From NCBI GenBank assembly GCA_029783825.1, contig JAREIK010008210.1, positions 62,001 to 126,000 of the forward strand: DNA of 64,000 nucleotides, read 5' to 3'. Below the pieces are notes generated by a model, which was not told where the DNA came from, made no database searches, and worked only from the letters and a program-made list of their open reading frames with translations. Positions 47,188 to 62,600 of the stretch are shown here, in pieces (the stretch's first letter is position 1; each line of letters opens with the position of its first letter). This DNA comes from Sapria himalayana (Eukaryota; Streptophyta; Magnoliopsida; Malpighiales; Rafflesiaceae). The position numbers and the translations under genes were made by a program.

Positions 47188-47559
47188 ACATGCATGTGTG
47201 CTTGATGTATAGGACGTGCGCCGTGTGAATATTTGATGCATCCATGGTGTAGGGTGTGAAAACTGTAGCTTGTGCTCATTGGGTTTTTTTATATGTATCA
47301 AAGAAAGAGATTTTTTATGTAGAATCATGTGAGTAAAAAATATATAGTTGTTATGAAATTGGCCACTACTTTGGTGGTTCCATAACTATTTGACTACTAC
47401 AATAAATGTTGAGAGTTAAGTGTGTAATGAAAAAAATAATATTTATTTTATTTATATCTAACATAGATTTTTTATTTTTTATTTTATCACAGGTACTCAT
47501 TAAGAAATGTATGACAACTACTTCTAAGCCAGTTGAAGTTTTATGGATCTCAAGATAAC

Positions 47560-47740
47560 TTTTTGAAGGAAGAAAAGTAAGAAATGAAAGAAGTGAATGA
47601 TGAGATGAAAGAAATGAAGAATGCAATGCAATAGTAGATGACCTATATAGAGTCACAACTAGCAGCCTTGACGTGACAGATAACACACCAAGTTCCAGAA
47701 GAGTACCCGCACAAGAGAGCCTAGCACAAATGTACTAGTT
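47560..47740 (+). pseudogene. Tail of a second TnpA-like gene, opposite orientation
   Basis: The plus strand reads EMKEVNDEMKEMKNAMQ, then two stops, then MTYIESQLAALT and QITHQVPEEYPHKRA. The same sequence of blocks (MKEIKNVIQ, MSYMES, LVALT) ends the TnpA-like gene on the minus strand at about 35180-35090. This copy lies 530-700 bp inside the right end at 48270, so its orientation relative to that end is like that of the inner copy relative to 32077. It is probably the remnant of the outer element's own TnpA gene. Confidence 0.55.
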
Positions 47741-47949
47741 AATGATGCGAATGATAATTTAGTTTTCAAAGATTATATACTTATGTTATATTTTTATTTT
47801 AACTATGTAACTATTGTATCAGAATAATTTATTAACTAATTTTACTTTTTGTTAAATATAAAAAATAGTTTGTAGGATATTTTTTTTTCAATTTAATATA
47901 AAAGTTAAATATTTGTAATCAAAAATAATTTGTAAAAAAATAAAATTGT

Positions 47950-48270
47950 GAAAATAGTTTTGGAATGAAAATAGCTAGGGATTTTTTGTTTGCTAATTTA
48001 GCTAGCAAATTATATATATGTATTCATTCGAAAAATATTAATTACTACTCTTAATTATGATCGAAATTAGCAGAAAATAAATATAATTAGTAGGAAATTT
48101 CTGTCGTTCAAAAGTTTGCTAGAAAAATTTTTTTATTGCTAAAATTTTGTGAAAAGTACATTAGCTTGGGATAATTTGCATCGTAAATCTATTGTTAATC
48201 TATTTAAGTGATGGGATAAGCCCGATAAGCTAGGGAAATTTCCCTTGCTATTTGAGAATTTTTTATTGTG
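47950..48270 (-). repeat. Right CACTA subterminal region and terminal inverted repeat
   Basis: Contains AATAGCTAGGG, TTTGCTAATTTAGCTAGC, AAATTAGCAG, TTTGCTAG and TTGCTAAAATTT words, which are inverted versions of the repeats at 32227-32358. It ends CTTGCTATTTGAGAATTTTTTATTGTG at 48270. Read inward, the terminus is CACAATAAAAAATTCTCAAA. The TCTA array resumes within about 15 bp. Confidence 0.7.
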
Positions 48271-51200
48271 TTTATTTATTTTCCTATCTATCTATCTATC
48301 TACCACTGTATCATTCTATCTATCTATTTATCCAACTATCTATCTATATAATTATCTATCTGTCAGTCTATCTATTTGTCTACCTATTTATCTATCTATC
48401 TATGTATCTATCTATTTGTCTATCTTTGTATCTATCAATCTATCTATATGACTGTTTATCAATTTTTCTGTCTCTCTATATGTCTATCAAACTATCTGAC
48501 TATTTGTATATCTCTCTATATGTCTATCTATCTATCTATTAGTATGTTTGTCTAACTATTGATCTATTAATCTCTTTATATGTCTATATGTTTATTTCAT
48601 ACCTGTCTATCATTAATTCTTTCTCTATATCTATTTATCTATTTATATAACTATCTACATGCCTATCTATCTATCTATATGCTTTTATATCTATCTATAT
48701 GCTTTTATATCTATCTATATATCAATCTATGTATTTATGTATCTACATGTCTACATGTCTACTAGTCTACTATTCTACAAGTCAACCAATCTTGCTATAT
48801 ACCTATCTATCTATCTATCTGTCTGTCTATTTATCTATATTTTATCTGTATATATATGTGTGTCTATTTATCTATCTGTTAATTAATATATATATTTATT
48901 TGTATATCTATCTATCGATCTATCTATTTATTTCTCTTTCTATCTATTTATCTATTTATTTATCTATCTATCTAATAATCTCCCTATTTGTCTATTAGTA
49001 TATTTGTCTATCTATCTATCAGTCTATATATCTGTCTATCTATTTATCTATCTATATGTCTATATGACTATGTCTATTTGTTTATCTATATATCTATCTA
49101 TCTTTATGTCTATCTATCTATTTGTCTAATCTATTTATATATTTATCTGTCTATCTGTCTATCTATATATCAATCAATCTATCTATCTATTTATATATCT
49201 ATGTGTCTATCTATCTAGATGTCTATCTATACGTCTATATTTCTCACTATTTATCAATAAATCTATTTGTCTGTCGGTCTAAAATCTACCTATTTATTTG
49301 TCTATCTATCTATCTTTCAAATTCGCGATATTTAAATCTACAAATCTATCCATATGACTATTTTTCAATTTGTCAATCTATCTATCGAACTATTTATCTA
49401 TTTATCTATCTATTAGTCAAACGATTTGTCTATCTATCTATGTTTATATCTTTCTATCTCTCTATCTTTCTAGCTATCATTATATCTATCTAAATATCTA
49501 CCTATCTATCTATTAATTTGTCTATTTGTATATCTGCCAGTCTAATTGAATATCGGTCAATCTATATGTCTATCTATGTGTATATCAATCGATTTGTATA
49601 TTTGTCTATCTATCTAATTTCTATCTATCAATCTATCAATCTAATTATATATCTTTATATATATCAATCTATTTATAGGGTTATCGATGCTCCTGTCTAT
49701 AATTTTATCTATCAATTTATCAATTTATTTGCTTACCTATCTATATTTCTTTGTATCTATCTATATGTCTGTCAATCAATCTTTCTATCAATCTATTATT
49801 CTATATGTCTATCTATCTATCTATATATCTAATTATCTATCTATCTATATTTATATATCTATCTTTCTTTCTATGTATATATCTATGTATCTATCTATTT
49901 GTTTATCTTTCTATCTGTCTATCGGTTTATCTATCTATCTATCTCTATCTTTATTTATATAAGTCTATCTGTCTTTCTATCTATCTATCAATCTATCTAT
50001 ATGTATAATTATCTATCTATCTATAATATCTATCTTTCTATTTATTTGTATATATGTCTAGCTATCTATATGTCTATCTGTATTTCTATCTATTAGTCTA
50101 TCTATTTATCTATCTATCTAACTATCTATTTTTCTATCTTACTATCTATTTGTCTACCTATCTAACTTGTCTAACTTTCTATTTGTCTTTCTATCTATAT
50201 GCCTATTATCTATCTGTAAATTTTTAAATCTATCTATCTATCTCTCTGCCAATCAAAATATTTGTCTATCTTTCTCTCTTTATCTATCTATCTGTCTATT
50301 ATTCTATCTTTTATCTATCTATCTGTATATCTAACTATCTGTCTATCTATATATTTGTCTATCTGTCTATCTATTTATTAGTCTATATGACTATCTGTCT
50401 CTCAGTCTATCTATGTATTTGTTTATCTAACTATTTGTCTATGTATATATCTATCAATATATCTCTCTATTTATCTATCTGATATTTGTTAACCAATCAA
50501 CCTAACTATCTATCTCTTTATTTGTCTATCTATCTAACTATCTAGTTGTTGACGTGTCTATCTTTCAATCTTTCTATCTATATTTCTATCTTTTTATCTA
50601 TCTTTCTATCTATATATCTATCTTTCTATCTATCTACTAACTACTATCTACTATCATTTATTTGTCTATATATCTTTTTGTCTATATCGTTTTCTATTAA
50701 TCTATATATTTATCAATATGTCTATTTGTTCATCTATCAATCTATCTATATATCTCAATCTGTCAATTTGCCTGTCTGTCAATCTGTCTATCTATCTATA
50801 TATCTATCAATCTATCTATCATATGACTATATGTGTTACTTTCTATCTACGAAACTGTCTATCTAATTATATTTCAATTGGTCTATCTATCGATCTATCT
50901 TTATGTCTATCAATCTATTTGTCTATATATATATATATATATATCTATCTCTCTATGTATTTCTCTATTTATCTACTTACCTATCTATCTATCTATAAAT
51001 ATGTAAATATGTCAATCAATCTATCTCTCTATTCATATATCTATGTATTATGTATTTGTCTGTCTATTAATCTATCTATCTATTTATCTATCTTTCTATC
51101 GCTATACATGTCTATCTATCTATATATTTATCTTTCTATATATCTATCAGTCTATTTGTCTATAAGTCTATTTCTCTATATGATTATATATCTATATGAC

Positions 51201-52824
51201 AATCTATATATATATATCTATGTATCTGTCTATCAGTCTAATTTTCTATTTGACTATCTGTCTATTTGTCTATCCATTTATATGTTTATTTGTTTATCTA
51301 TCTATTTGTCTATCTATCTATTTATTTGTATATCTATCTAACCACCTATTTGTTTATTAATCTATTTGTCTATCTATATATCTATCTATCTATATGTATA
51401 TTTATCTATCTATTTTAATTGTGTCTTTATCTATTGGCCTATCTGTCTATTTGTTTTTCTATCTATTTGTCTATCTATCTATCAATCTATTAATCAATCA
51501 ATCAAACTATTTAACTATCTAACTATCTAACTATATAATTATCTAAGTATCTATCTTTCTATCTATAAATATTTATATATATTTATTTCTATCTTTCTAT
51601 CTAACTATCTAATTACCTTTCTATCTGACAATCATTCTATTATTCTATTTATCAAACTATCTATTTGTCTACCTATCTACTTGTCTACCTGTCTACATGT
51701 TTATCTGTCTATCTATCTATCAATCTTTATATCTATCTATCTATTTGTATATATGCTATCTGTCTATCTATCTATATTTCTATTTGTATATCTTTTTATT
51801 TGTCTAGCTATCTATCTATCTATTTGTGTGTATATATATATATATATATCTTTCTATTTGTCTATCTATCTATCCATTCATCCATCTATCTATGTACCTT
51901 TTTATTTGTCTATCTGTCAATCTGTCGATTTGTCAATCAATCTATATGTTTATTTGTTTATATATCTATCTGTCTATTTTTCAATATGTCTATATATCTA
52001 TCTGTCTATATATCTATCGATATATATGTCTATCTTTATATCGATCTATCTATCTATTTGTCTATCTATCAATCTATAAATCTATAAATTTGTCTATTTA
52101 TGTATCATTCTATATGTATATATATCTATAAATTATCTATCATTCTATCTATTATCTGTCTATAAATCTCTCTATATGTATATATATCTATAAATTATCT
52201 GTATTTCTATCTGTCGGTCTATTTCTGTATCTATCTATTATCATTCATTCTATATTTCTATTTAACTAACTATCTATCTATATATCGATCTATGTATCTA
52301 TGTATCTATTTGTCTACATGTCTACCTTTCTACTTGTCTACAAGTCAACCTATCTATCTATTTACCTATCTATCTATCTCTCTGTCTATTTGTATCTATC
52401 TATCTTTTTTCTATTTGTATATATATATATATATATATACATATATCTATATTTATCTATCTGTCAAATAATATATATATTTATTTGTATATCTATCTAT
52501 CGATCTATCTATCTATCTGTCTATTTATCTATTTATTTATCTATCTATCTAAAAATCTATCTATTTGTCTATTAGAGTATTTCTCTATTTATTCTATCAG
52601 TCTATCTATCTATTGTCTATATATCTATTGTCTATCTATCTATATATATCATTATGTGTCTATTTGTATATCTATATATATGTCTGTCTATCTATTAGTC
52701 TATATATCTATATGACTATCTGTCTATTTGTTTATCTATCTATCTTTATGTTTATCTGTCTATTTGTCTAATATGTCTATCTATTTATCTGTTTATCTAT
52801 TTATCAATATATCAATCAATCACT

Positions 52825-52862
<38 letters not shown>

Positions 52863-55800
52863 CTCTCTCTCTATCTATCTATGTGTCTGTATATGTCAAT
52901 CTATCTCACGATCTATAAATAAATCTATCTGTCTGTCGGTTTGTTTATCTACCTATTTTTTTATTTATCTATCTATCTTTCAAATTCTCTATCTTTCAAT
53001 TTGCTAATCTATATATATGACTATCTATCAATTTGTCAATCTATCAATCTATCTATTAGCCTATCTATCTATCTATTTATCTGTCAATCGATTTGTCTCT
53101 CTATCTATCTTTATATCTTTATATCTATATATCTTTATATCTTTATATTTGTATATCTATCTACCTATCTATCTATCAATTTGTCTATCTTTATATCTGC
53201 TAATCTATCTGACTATCTGTCAATCTGTATGTCTATCTATGTGTATATCAATCTATTTGTATATTTTTAATCTATCTATCAATCTATCAATCTCTAAATC
53301 TATCTATACATATTTCTATCTATCTATCTATTTATATAATTATCGATCATTCTGTTTATAATTCTATCTATCAATTTATCAATATATTTACTTACCTATC
53401 ATATACCTATGTATCTATCTATTTTTCTATCTATCTACCTGTCTGTCTGTTTGTATGTATGTCTATCAATCTATTATTTTATATGTCTATCTATTTATCT
53501 CTATATCTGTCTATCTATCTTTCTATGTGTCTAATTGTGTATTTATCTATTTGTCTATCTTTCTATCTATCTAGATGTTTATCTATCTATCTATGTATCT
53601 ATCTCTAGCTTTATGTCTATAAGTATATCTGTCTCTCTATCTATCTATCAATCTATCTATATGTATATCTATCTATCTATAATATATATCTTTCTATTTA
53701 TTTGTATATATTTCTATCTGTATATGTCTATCTGTATATATGTCTATCAGTATATCTATTTATCTATCTATCTCTCTATCTAGTATTCTGTCTATCTGTC
53801 TACCTATCTAACTTTTCTAACTATCTATTTGTCTTTCTGTCTATATGTTTATTATCTATCTGTGAATTTTTAAATTTATATATCTATCTCTCTACCTATC
53901 TATATATATGTCTATCTCTCTATCTTTTTATCTTTTTATCTATCTCTAATTATATCTTATATCTATTTATCTGTCTATCTACCTATTTTTCTATCTGTAT
54001 ATTTGTTTATATGTCTATCTTTTTATTAGATTATTTGACCATCTATCTGTCTATCTATCTCTCAGTCTATTTGGCTACCAATCTAATTATCTATCTAACT
54101 ATTTGTGTATCTGACTATCTGTCTATCTATCGATCTATCAATCAATCTATATGTTTATTTTTTATCTATCTCTCTATCTCTCTATCTGTCAATATGTCTA
54201 TATGTCTATATGCCTATATGTATATCTATCTATATATCATTTTATCTATATGTATATCTTTATATTTGTTTATCTATTTGTCTATCTATCAATCTAACAA
54301 TCTATAAATTTGTTTATTTATGAATCTCTTTATATGTATATATATCTATAAATTATCTATCAGTCTATCAATCTATCTGTATATCTATCTATATATCAGT
54401 CTATCTAACTTTCTTTCTATCCTTCTATCAACCAAACTATATGTCTATCTATTTATAATTGCATCATTCTATCTATCTATCTTTCTATCTTTCTATTAAA
54501 ATATATATATATATTTATTTATTTATTTATTTATTTATTTATATTTATCTATCTATCTATCTATCTTTATTTATGTTTATCTATCTACCTATTTATATGT
54601 TTATCTATCTATCAAATCATTTATCTTTTTATTTCTATCTATCAATCTTATTATCTATCAATCTGTCTCATTATTTATCGATCTATCTATTTATTTATCT
54701 ATCTATCTATATTTCTATCAGTGTATCTATCTATTTGTTTTTATTTCTATCTGTCTATAATTCTATCTGTCTATCTATCTATATAATCAACATACCTATC
54801 AATCTATCTATCTTTATATGTATCTTTCTATCTATCTGATTATCTATTTGTCTATCTATCTATCTATCTATCTATTTATCTGTCTATCTATTTATATATC
54901 TATCTTTCTTTTAGTCTTTGTGTCTAAGTGTCTATTATTCTATCTGTTTATCAATATATCTATTTATCTATCTATCTATATATCTATTAATTATCTATCA
55001 AACGTTTTTCAAACTATTTTCTATCTATTTTTATTTCTATCTGTCTGTTTATCTATGTCTATTTATCAATCTTTTTATCTACCTATCTGTCTATCTATGT
55101 ATATGTATATCTATCTATCTATATATATGTCGTTCTATCTATTTGGCTATCAATCTATCTATCAATCTCTCTATCTATCTTTCTTTCTATCTTTATATCT
55201 TTTTATTTTTTATCTATATATCTAGCTATCTATCAATGTATTTCTCTATCTATGAATCTATCTAATGATCTATCTATCTATTTGTCTATTAATCTGTCTA
55301 CCTATTTATCTATTTATCTATCTATATATCTATCTATGAAGTTCTTTATCTTTCTATTTGTCAATCATTCATTCTCCCAATCTCTCTATCTATCTATCAG
55401 TATGTTTATTTGCCTATTTGTCTAAATGTCTATATTTCTATCTATCTATATGTCAAAATGTTTAATTCATATCTCTCTATCATTCTATCATTCTATCTAC
55501 TTATCTATCTATTTTTTCTATTAATCTACTTGCAAATCTCATTATCTATCTATCTAGCTATTTGTCTATCAATCTATCTGTTTATATGTCTATAAGTCTA
55601 ATTATTTAATTGTCCATATGCCTATCTATATAATTATCTATTTCTCTATTTGTTTATCTTTCAATTTGTCTATCTATTTATCTATCTATCTGTCTATTGA
55701 TCTATATACCTATCTATATAATTTTCTGTCAATCTATCTACCTTTCTACCTATCTATTTGTCTATTTATTTATAAGTGTATCTGTCTAACTATCTATCTA

Positions 55801-56621
55801 TATTTCTACCTATCTATTTATCTTTCTTTCTATCCCTCTATCTTTTTATTTTTCTATCTATCTATCTTTCAATTTGTCAATCTCTCAATCTATTTTAGTA
55901 TCTTTCTATCAATCTGTCTATATCTTTATGTCTATATCTATCTATTTGTCAATTTGTCTATCTATCTATCTTTATATATTTCTATCTATATTTTTTCCTA
56001 TCTATTTATCTATCTATTTGTCTATCTATATATCTTTCAATTTATTTACTGTATATCTATCTATCTGTCTATCTCTATATTTATCTATTTATCTATCTAT
56101 ATTTGTCTTTTAGTCCAAATGTTTATATTTAAATCTACCTATATGTATATTTATCTATCTTTGTATGTATTTATCTTTTTGTCTATTTATGTATCTACCT
56201 ATTTGTCAACCTATTTACATATTTAACTGTCTATCTGTTTATCTATCAATCTTTATATTTATCTATTTGTCTATCTATCAATCTTTCAATATGCCAATCT
56301 ATCTTTCATTCTATCTTTCTTTCTATATTCCTATTTATCTAATTCTCTATATTTCTATCCATCTATCTGTCATCTTTCTATATGTCAATCTGTCTATCTA
56401 TCTATCTATTTATCTATCTACTATCTATCTATCTATAAATTTATCTGTCTTTCTTTCTATTTGTCTATCTCTTTATCTTTCAATCTAACTATCTATCATT
56501 TTGTCAATCATTCTATCTGTCAATCTATCAATCTATCAAAAAGTATATATGTCTATATGTCTATCTATCTATCTACCTATATGTATATCTTTTATTTATA
56601 TCAATCTCTGTATATGTCTTT

Positions 56622-56652
<31 letters not shown>

Positions 56653-56684
56653 CTTTCTTTTTGTCTTTCTATATGTATAAATAT
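48271..56684 (+). repeat. Degenerate TCTA (GATA) array, part III
   Basis: Same repeat, same strand and same variant types as parts I and II, continuing after the CACTA block. TA tracts occur near 52826-52858 and 56622-56646. It changes to the AAATATAT satellite over about 40 bp near 56645-56685. Open frames are by-products of the repeat. Confidence 0.97.
48740..54000 (+). repeat. Long-range duplication in TCTA array, offset about 3.6 kb
   Basis: About 48740-50400 and about 52310-54080 share a long ordered series of rare variants: TCTACATGTCTAC (48742; 52313), CTGTCGGT (49271; 52933), CTTTCAAATTC...ATATGACTAT, the TTATCGAT(G/C) ... ATCAATTTATCAAT block (49681; 53341), ATAATATCTATCTTTCTATTTATTTGTATATAT, and AATTTTTAAAT (50219; 53865). 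The offset drifts from 3.56 to 3.66 kb through small indels. Confidence 0.85.
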
Positions 56685-59600
56685 ATAAATATATAAATAT
56701 ATAAATATATAAACATATAAATATATAAACATATAAATATATAAACATATAAATATATAAACATATAAATATATAAACATATAATATATCAACATATAAA
56801 TATATAAACAATTAAATATTATAAACATATAAATATATAAACATATAAATATATACACAATAAAATATATAACATAATAATATATAAACATAGAAATATA
56901 GTAAACAATATAAATAGATCAACATATAAATATATTAACATATAAATATAAACATATAAATATATAAACATAAATTATAGAAATATATAAACATATAAAT
57001 ATAGAAACATATAAATATATTAAACATATAAATAGATAAACAATATATATACTAATACAATAGAATTGAATCATATAAAATATATAATACTATAAATATA
57101 TGAAGATATAAATATATGCATATATAAATATATGAATATATAAATATATGAATATTATAAATATATGAATATATAAATATATGAATATATAAATATATGA
57201 ATATATAAATATATAATATATAAATATAATGCATATATAAAATATATGAAGGATTATAAGTTATTAGAAATATACTATATAATATATACATATAGAATAT
57301 ATAAATATATGAATATAGAATAAATATGAATAATAAAATATAAAATATAAATATATAAATATATAAATATATAAATATATAAATATAAATATAAATAATA
57401 AATATATAAATATATAAATATATAAATATATAAATATATAAAGATATAAATATATAAATATATAAAATATAAATATAAAAATATAAAATATAATCAATAT
57501 AAATATATAAATATATGAAATATCTAAATATATAAAATTTAAATATATACATATATAAATAATTATAAAATATGAATATATAAATATATGAATATATAAA
57601 TATATAAAATGTATACAATATATTTTATATAAATAAAAAAATAATAAATATAAAAATATAAATATATAAAAATATAAATATATAAAAATATAAATATATA
57701 AATATATCAATATATAAAAATATATAAATATATAAATATATAAATAATAAATATATAAATATATAAATATATAAATATATAAATATATAAATAATAAGTA
57801 GATAAATATAAAGTATTAAATATATACATATAAATATATAAATATATAAATATATAAATATATAAATATATAAATATATAAATATATAAATATATAAATA
57901 TATAAAAATATAAATTATAAATATATAAATATAAAATATATAAATATATAAATATATAAATATATAAAATATATAAATATATAAATATATACATATATAA
58001 ATATATAATATATATAAATATAAATATATAAATATATAAATATATAAAATATTAAATATTTAAATATATACATTTATAAATATATAAATATATGAATATA
58101 TAAATATATGAATATATAAATATATAAATATATATTTATATAAATATAAAAAATATAAATATATAAAAATATAAATATATAAAAATAAAAATATATAAAA
58201 ATATAAAAATATAAACATATAAATATATAAATATATAAATATATAAATATATAAATATATAAATATATAAATATATAAATATATAAATATATAAATATAT
58301 AAATATATAAATATATAAATATATAAATATATAAATATATAAATATAATAAATATATAAATATATAAATATATAAATATATAAAATATATAAATATATAA
58401 ATATATAAATATATAAATATATAAATATATAAATATATAAATATTAATATATAATATATAAATATATAAATATCTAAATATATAATATATAAATATAAAA
58501 TCATAACTATAGAATATATAAATATATAAATATATAATATATAAGATATAATAATAATATATAAATATATAAATATATAAATATATAAATATATAAATTC
58601 TATAAATATATAAATATATAAATTATATAAATATATAAACATATACAATATCTAAACATAGACACATATACACATATAAATATATAATACTATAACCATA
58701 TAAACATATAAAATAATATAAATATATAATATATACTAATATATAATATATATAAATATAAATATATACACATATAAATGAATAATACATATAAGCTATA
58801 AATATATAAATATATAACATATAAATATTAAATATATAAATATATAAATATATAAAGATATAAATATACTAAACATATAAATATATAAATATATAAATAT
58901 ATAAACATATAAATATAAACATATAATATATAAACATATAAATATATAACAATATATAATATATAAATATATAAATATATAAATATATAATATCTAAATA
59001 TATAAATATATAAATATATAAAATATATAATATATAAAATATATAAATATATAAAATATAATATATAACATATAAAATATATAAACATATAAATATATAA
59101 ACATATAAATAGATAAACATATAAAATATAAATATAAAATATAAATATATAACTATATAAATATATAAATATATAAATATATAAATATAATATATAAATA
59201 TATAAATAATAAATATATAAATATATAATATATAAATATATAAAATATAATATTTAAATATATACATTTTAGAATATATAAATATATGAATATATAAATA
59301 TATGAATATATAAATATATAAATATATAAATATATATTTATATAAATATAAAAATATAAATATATAAAAATATAAATATATAAAATAAAAATATATAAAA
59401 ATATAAAAATATTAAACCATATAAAATATAAATATATAATATAATATAAATATATAATACTATAAATATATAACTATATAAATATATAAATATATAAATA
59501 TATAAATATATAAATATATAAATATATAAATATATCATATATAAATATAAATATATAAATAATAAATATATAAATATAAATATATAAATATATAAATATA

Positions 59601-62600
59601 TTAATATATAAATATATAAATATATAAATATATAATATATAAATATATAAATATATACATATATAAATATATAAATATATAACTATATAACTATATAAAT
59701 ATATAAATATATAAATATATAATATATAAATATATAATATATAATATATAAATATATAAATATATAAATATATAAATATATAAATATCTACTATATAAAT
59801 ATATAAATATATAAATATATAAATATATAAATATATAAATATATAAACATATAAATATAAAACATATAAACATATAAAACATATAAATCTATAAATATAT
59901 AAAATATAAACATATAAACATATAAATATATAAATATATAAATATATAAATATATAAATATATAAACATATAAAATATAAACATATAAATATATAAATAT
60001 ATAAATATATAAATATATAAACATATAAATATATAAAGATATAAATATATAAACATATAAATATATAAACATATAAATATATAAACATATAAATATATAA
60101 ACATATAAATATATAAACATATAAATATATAAACATATAAATATATAAATATATAAATATATAAATATATAAATATATAAATATATAAATATATAAATAT
60201 ATAAATATATAAATATATAAACATATAAATATATAAACATATAAATATATAAACATATAAATATATAAACATATAAATATATAAACATATAAATATATAA
60301 ATATATAAATATATAAATATATAAATATATAAATATATAAATATATAAAATATAAAATAAATAAAATATATAAATATATAAAATATATAAATATATAAAT
60401 ATATAAATATATAAATATATAAATATATAAAATATAAAATATAAAATATATAAATATATAAATATATAAATATATAAATATATAAATATATAAATATATA
60501 ATATAAATATATAAATATATAAATATAAATATATAAATATATAAATTATACAATATAAATATATAAATATATAAATATATAAATAATAATATATAAATAT
60601 ATAATATATAAATATATAAATATATGAATATATAAATATATAATATATAATATATAAATATATAATATATATATATAAATATAAATATATAAATATATAA
60701 TATAAATATATAAAAATATAAATATATAAAAATAAAATATATAATAAATATTAAATATATAAATATAAAAATATAAATATATAAATATATAAATATATAA
60801 ATATATAAAATATATAAAATATAAATATATAAATATATAAATATATAAATATATAAATATAAATAATATTAAATATATAATATATAAATATTAAATATAA
60901 AATATATAAATATATAAATATATAAAATATAAATATATAAATATATAAATATATAAATATATAAATATATAAATATATAAATATAGAAATATATAAATAT
61001 ATAAATATATAAATATATAAAATATAAATATATAAATATATAAAATATAAAATATAAATATATAAATATATAAATATATAAATATATAAATATATAAATA
61101 TATAAATATATAATATATAAATATATAAATATATAAATATATAAATATATAAATAATAAAATATATAATATATAAAATATTATAAAAAAAAAAATAAAAA
61201 TAAAATAAAAATAAATATATATAAAATATAAATATATAAATATATAAATATAAAATATATAAATATATAAATATATAAATATATAAAATATAAATATATA
61301 AATATATAAATATATAAATATATAAATATATAAATATATAAAATTATAATATAAATAATAAATATATAAATATATAATAAAATATATAATATATAAAATA
61401 TAAATATATAAATATATAAATATATAAATATATAAATATATAAATATATAAATATATAAATATATAAATATATAAATATATAAATATATAAATATATAAA
61501 TATATAAATATATAAATATATAAATATATAAATATATAAATATATAAATATATAAATATATAAATATATAAATATATAAATATATAAATATATAAATATA
61601 TAAATATATAAATATTTAAATATATACATATATAAATATATAAATATATGAATATATAAATATATGAATATATAAATATAAATATATAAATATATATTTA
61701 TATAATTATAAAAAATATAAATATATAAAAATATAAATATATAAAAATATAAACATATAAACATATAAATATATAAATATATAAACATATAAATATATAA
61801 ATATATAAACATATAAATATATAAACATATAAATATATAAACATATAAATATATAAACATATAAATATATAAACATAAATATATAAACATATAAATATAT
61901 AAACATATAAATATATAAACATATAAATATATAAACATATAAATATATAAACATATAAATATATAAACATATAAATATATAAACATATAAATATATAAAT
62001 ATATAAACATACAAATATATAAACATATAAAATATAAACATATAAATATATAAACATATAACCATATAAATATATAAATATATAAATATATAAATATATA
62101 AATATATAAATATATAAATATATAAATATATAAATATATAAATATATAAATATATAAATATATAAATATATAAATATATAAATATATAAATATATAAATA
62201 TATAAATATATAAATATATAAATATATAAATATATAAACATATAAATATATAAACATATAAATATATAAACATATAAATATATAAACATAAAAATATATA
62301 AACATATAAATATATAAACATATAAATATAAACATATAAATATATAAACATATAAATATATAAATATATAATATATAATTTATAAATATATAAATATATA
62401 AACATATAAATATATAAACATATAAATATATAAATATATAAATATATAACATATAAATATATAAACATATAAATATATAAACATATAATATAAACATATA
62501 AATATATAAACATATAATATATAAATATATAAATATATAAATATATAACACTATAATATATAATAATATAATATATAAATAATAAATATATAAATATCTA

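Larger units (their letters stand above)
22760..48270. mobile_element. Composite CACTA (En/Spm) transposon block with captured host gene fragments
   Basis: A 25.5-kb non-TCTA block sits inside the TCTA array. Its left edge starts CATAATAATTACCTACAAAT... and its right edge, read inward on the minus strand, starts CACAATAAAAAATTCTCAAA.... Both are followed by GCAAGGGA and by TAG(C/G)-rich subterminal repeats with AAATTAGC/TTTGCTAATTT words, a CACTA-type arrangement. A third left-type end, CACCATAAGAAAATCCCAAA, lies at 32077. Inside are TNP2-like and TnpA-like transposase remnants, LINE B, and pieces of four host genes. The flanking trinucleotides (ATC on the left, TTT on the right) do not give a clean 3-bp duplication. 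I infer an outer element with a second CACTA element nested in it. A single element from 32077 to 48270 is the alternative. Confidence 0.7.

Noticed and set aside
47030..47328. Minus-strand His/Cys-rich frames of 71 and 83 codons
   Set aside because: Two different frames overlap each other and the plus-strand frame at 46912-47187. None has a recognised motif.
47366..47686. Minus-strand 106-codon Ser/Leu-rich frame
   Set aside because: Antisense to the TnpA tail on the plus strand, which has a matching second copy at 35090-35350.
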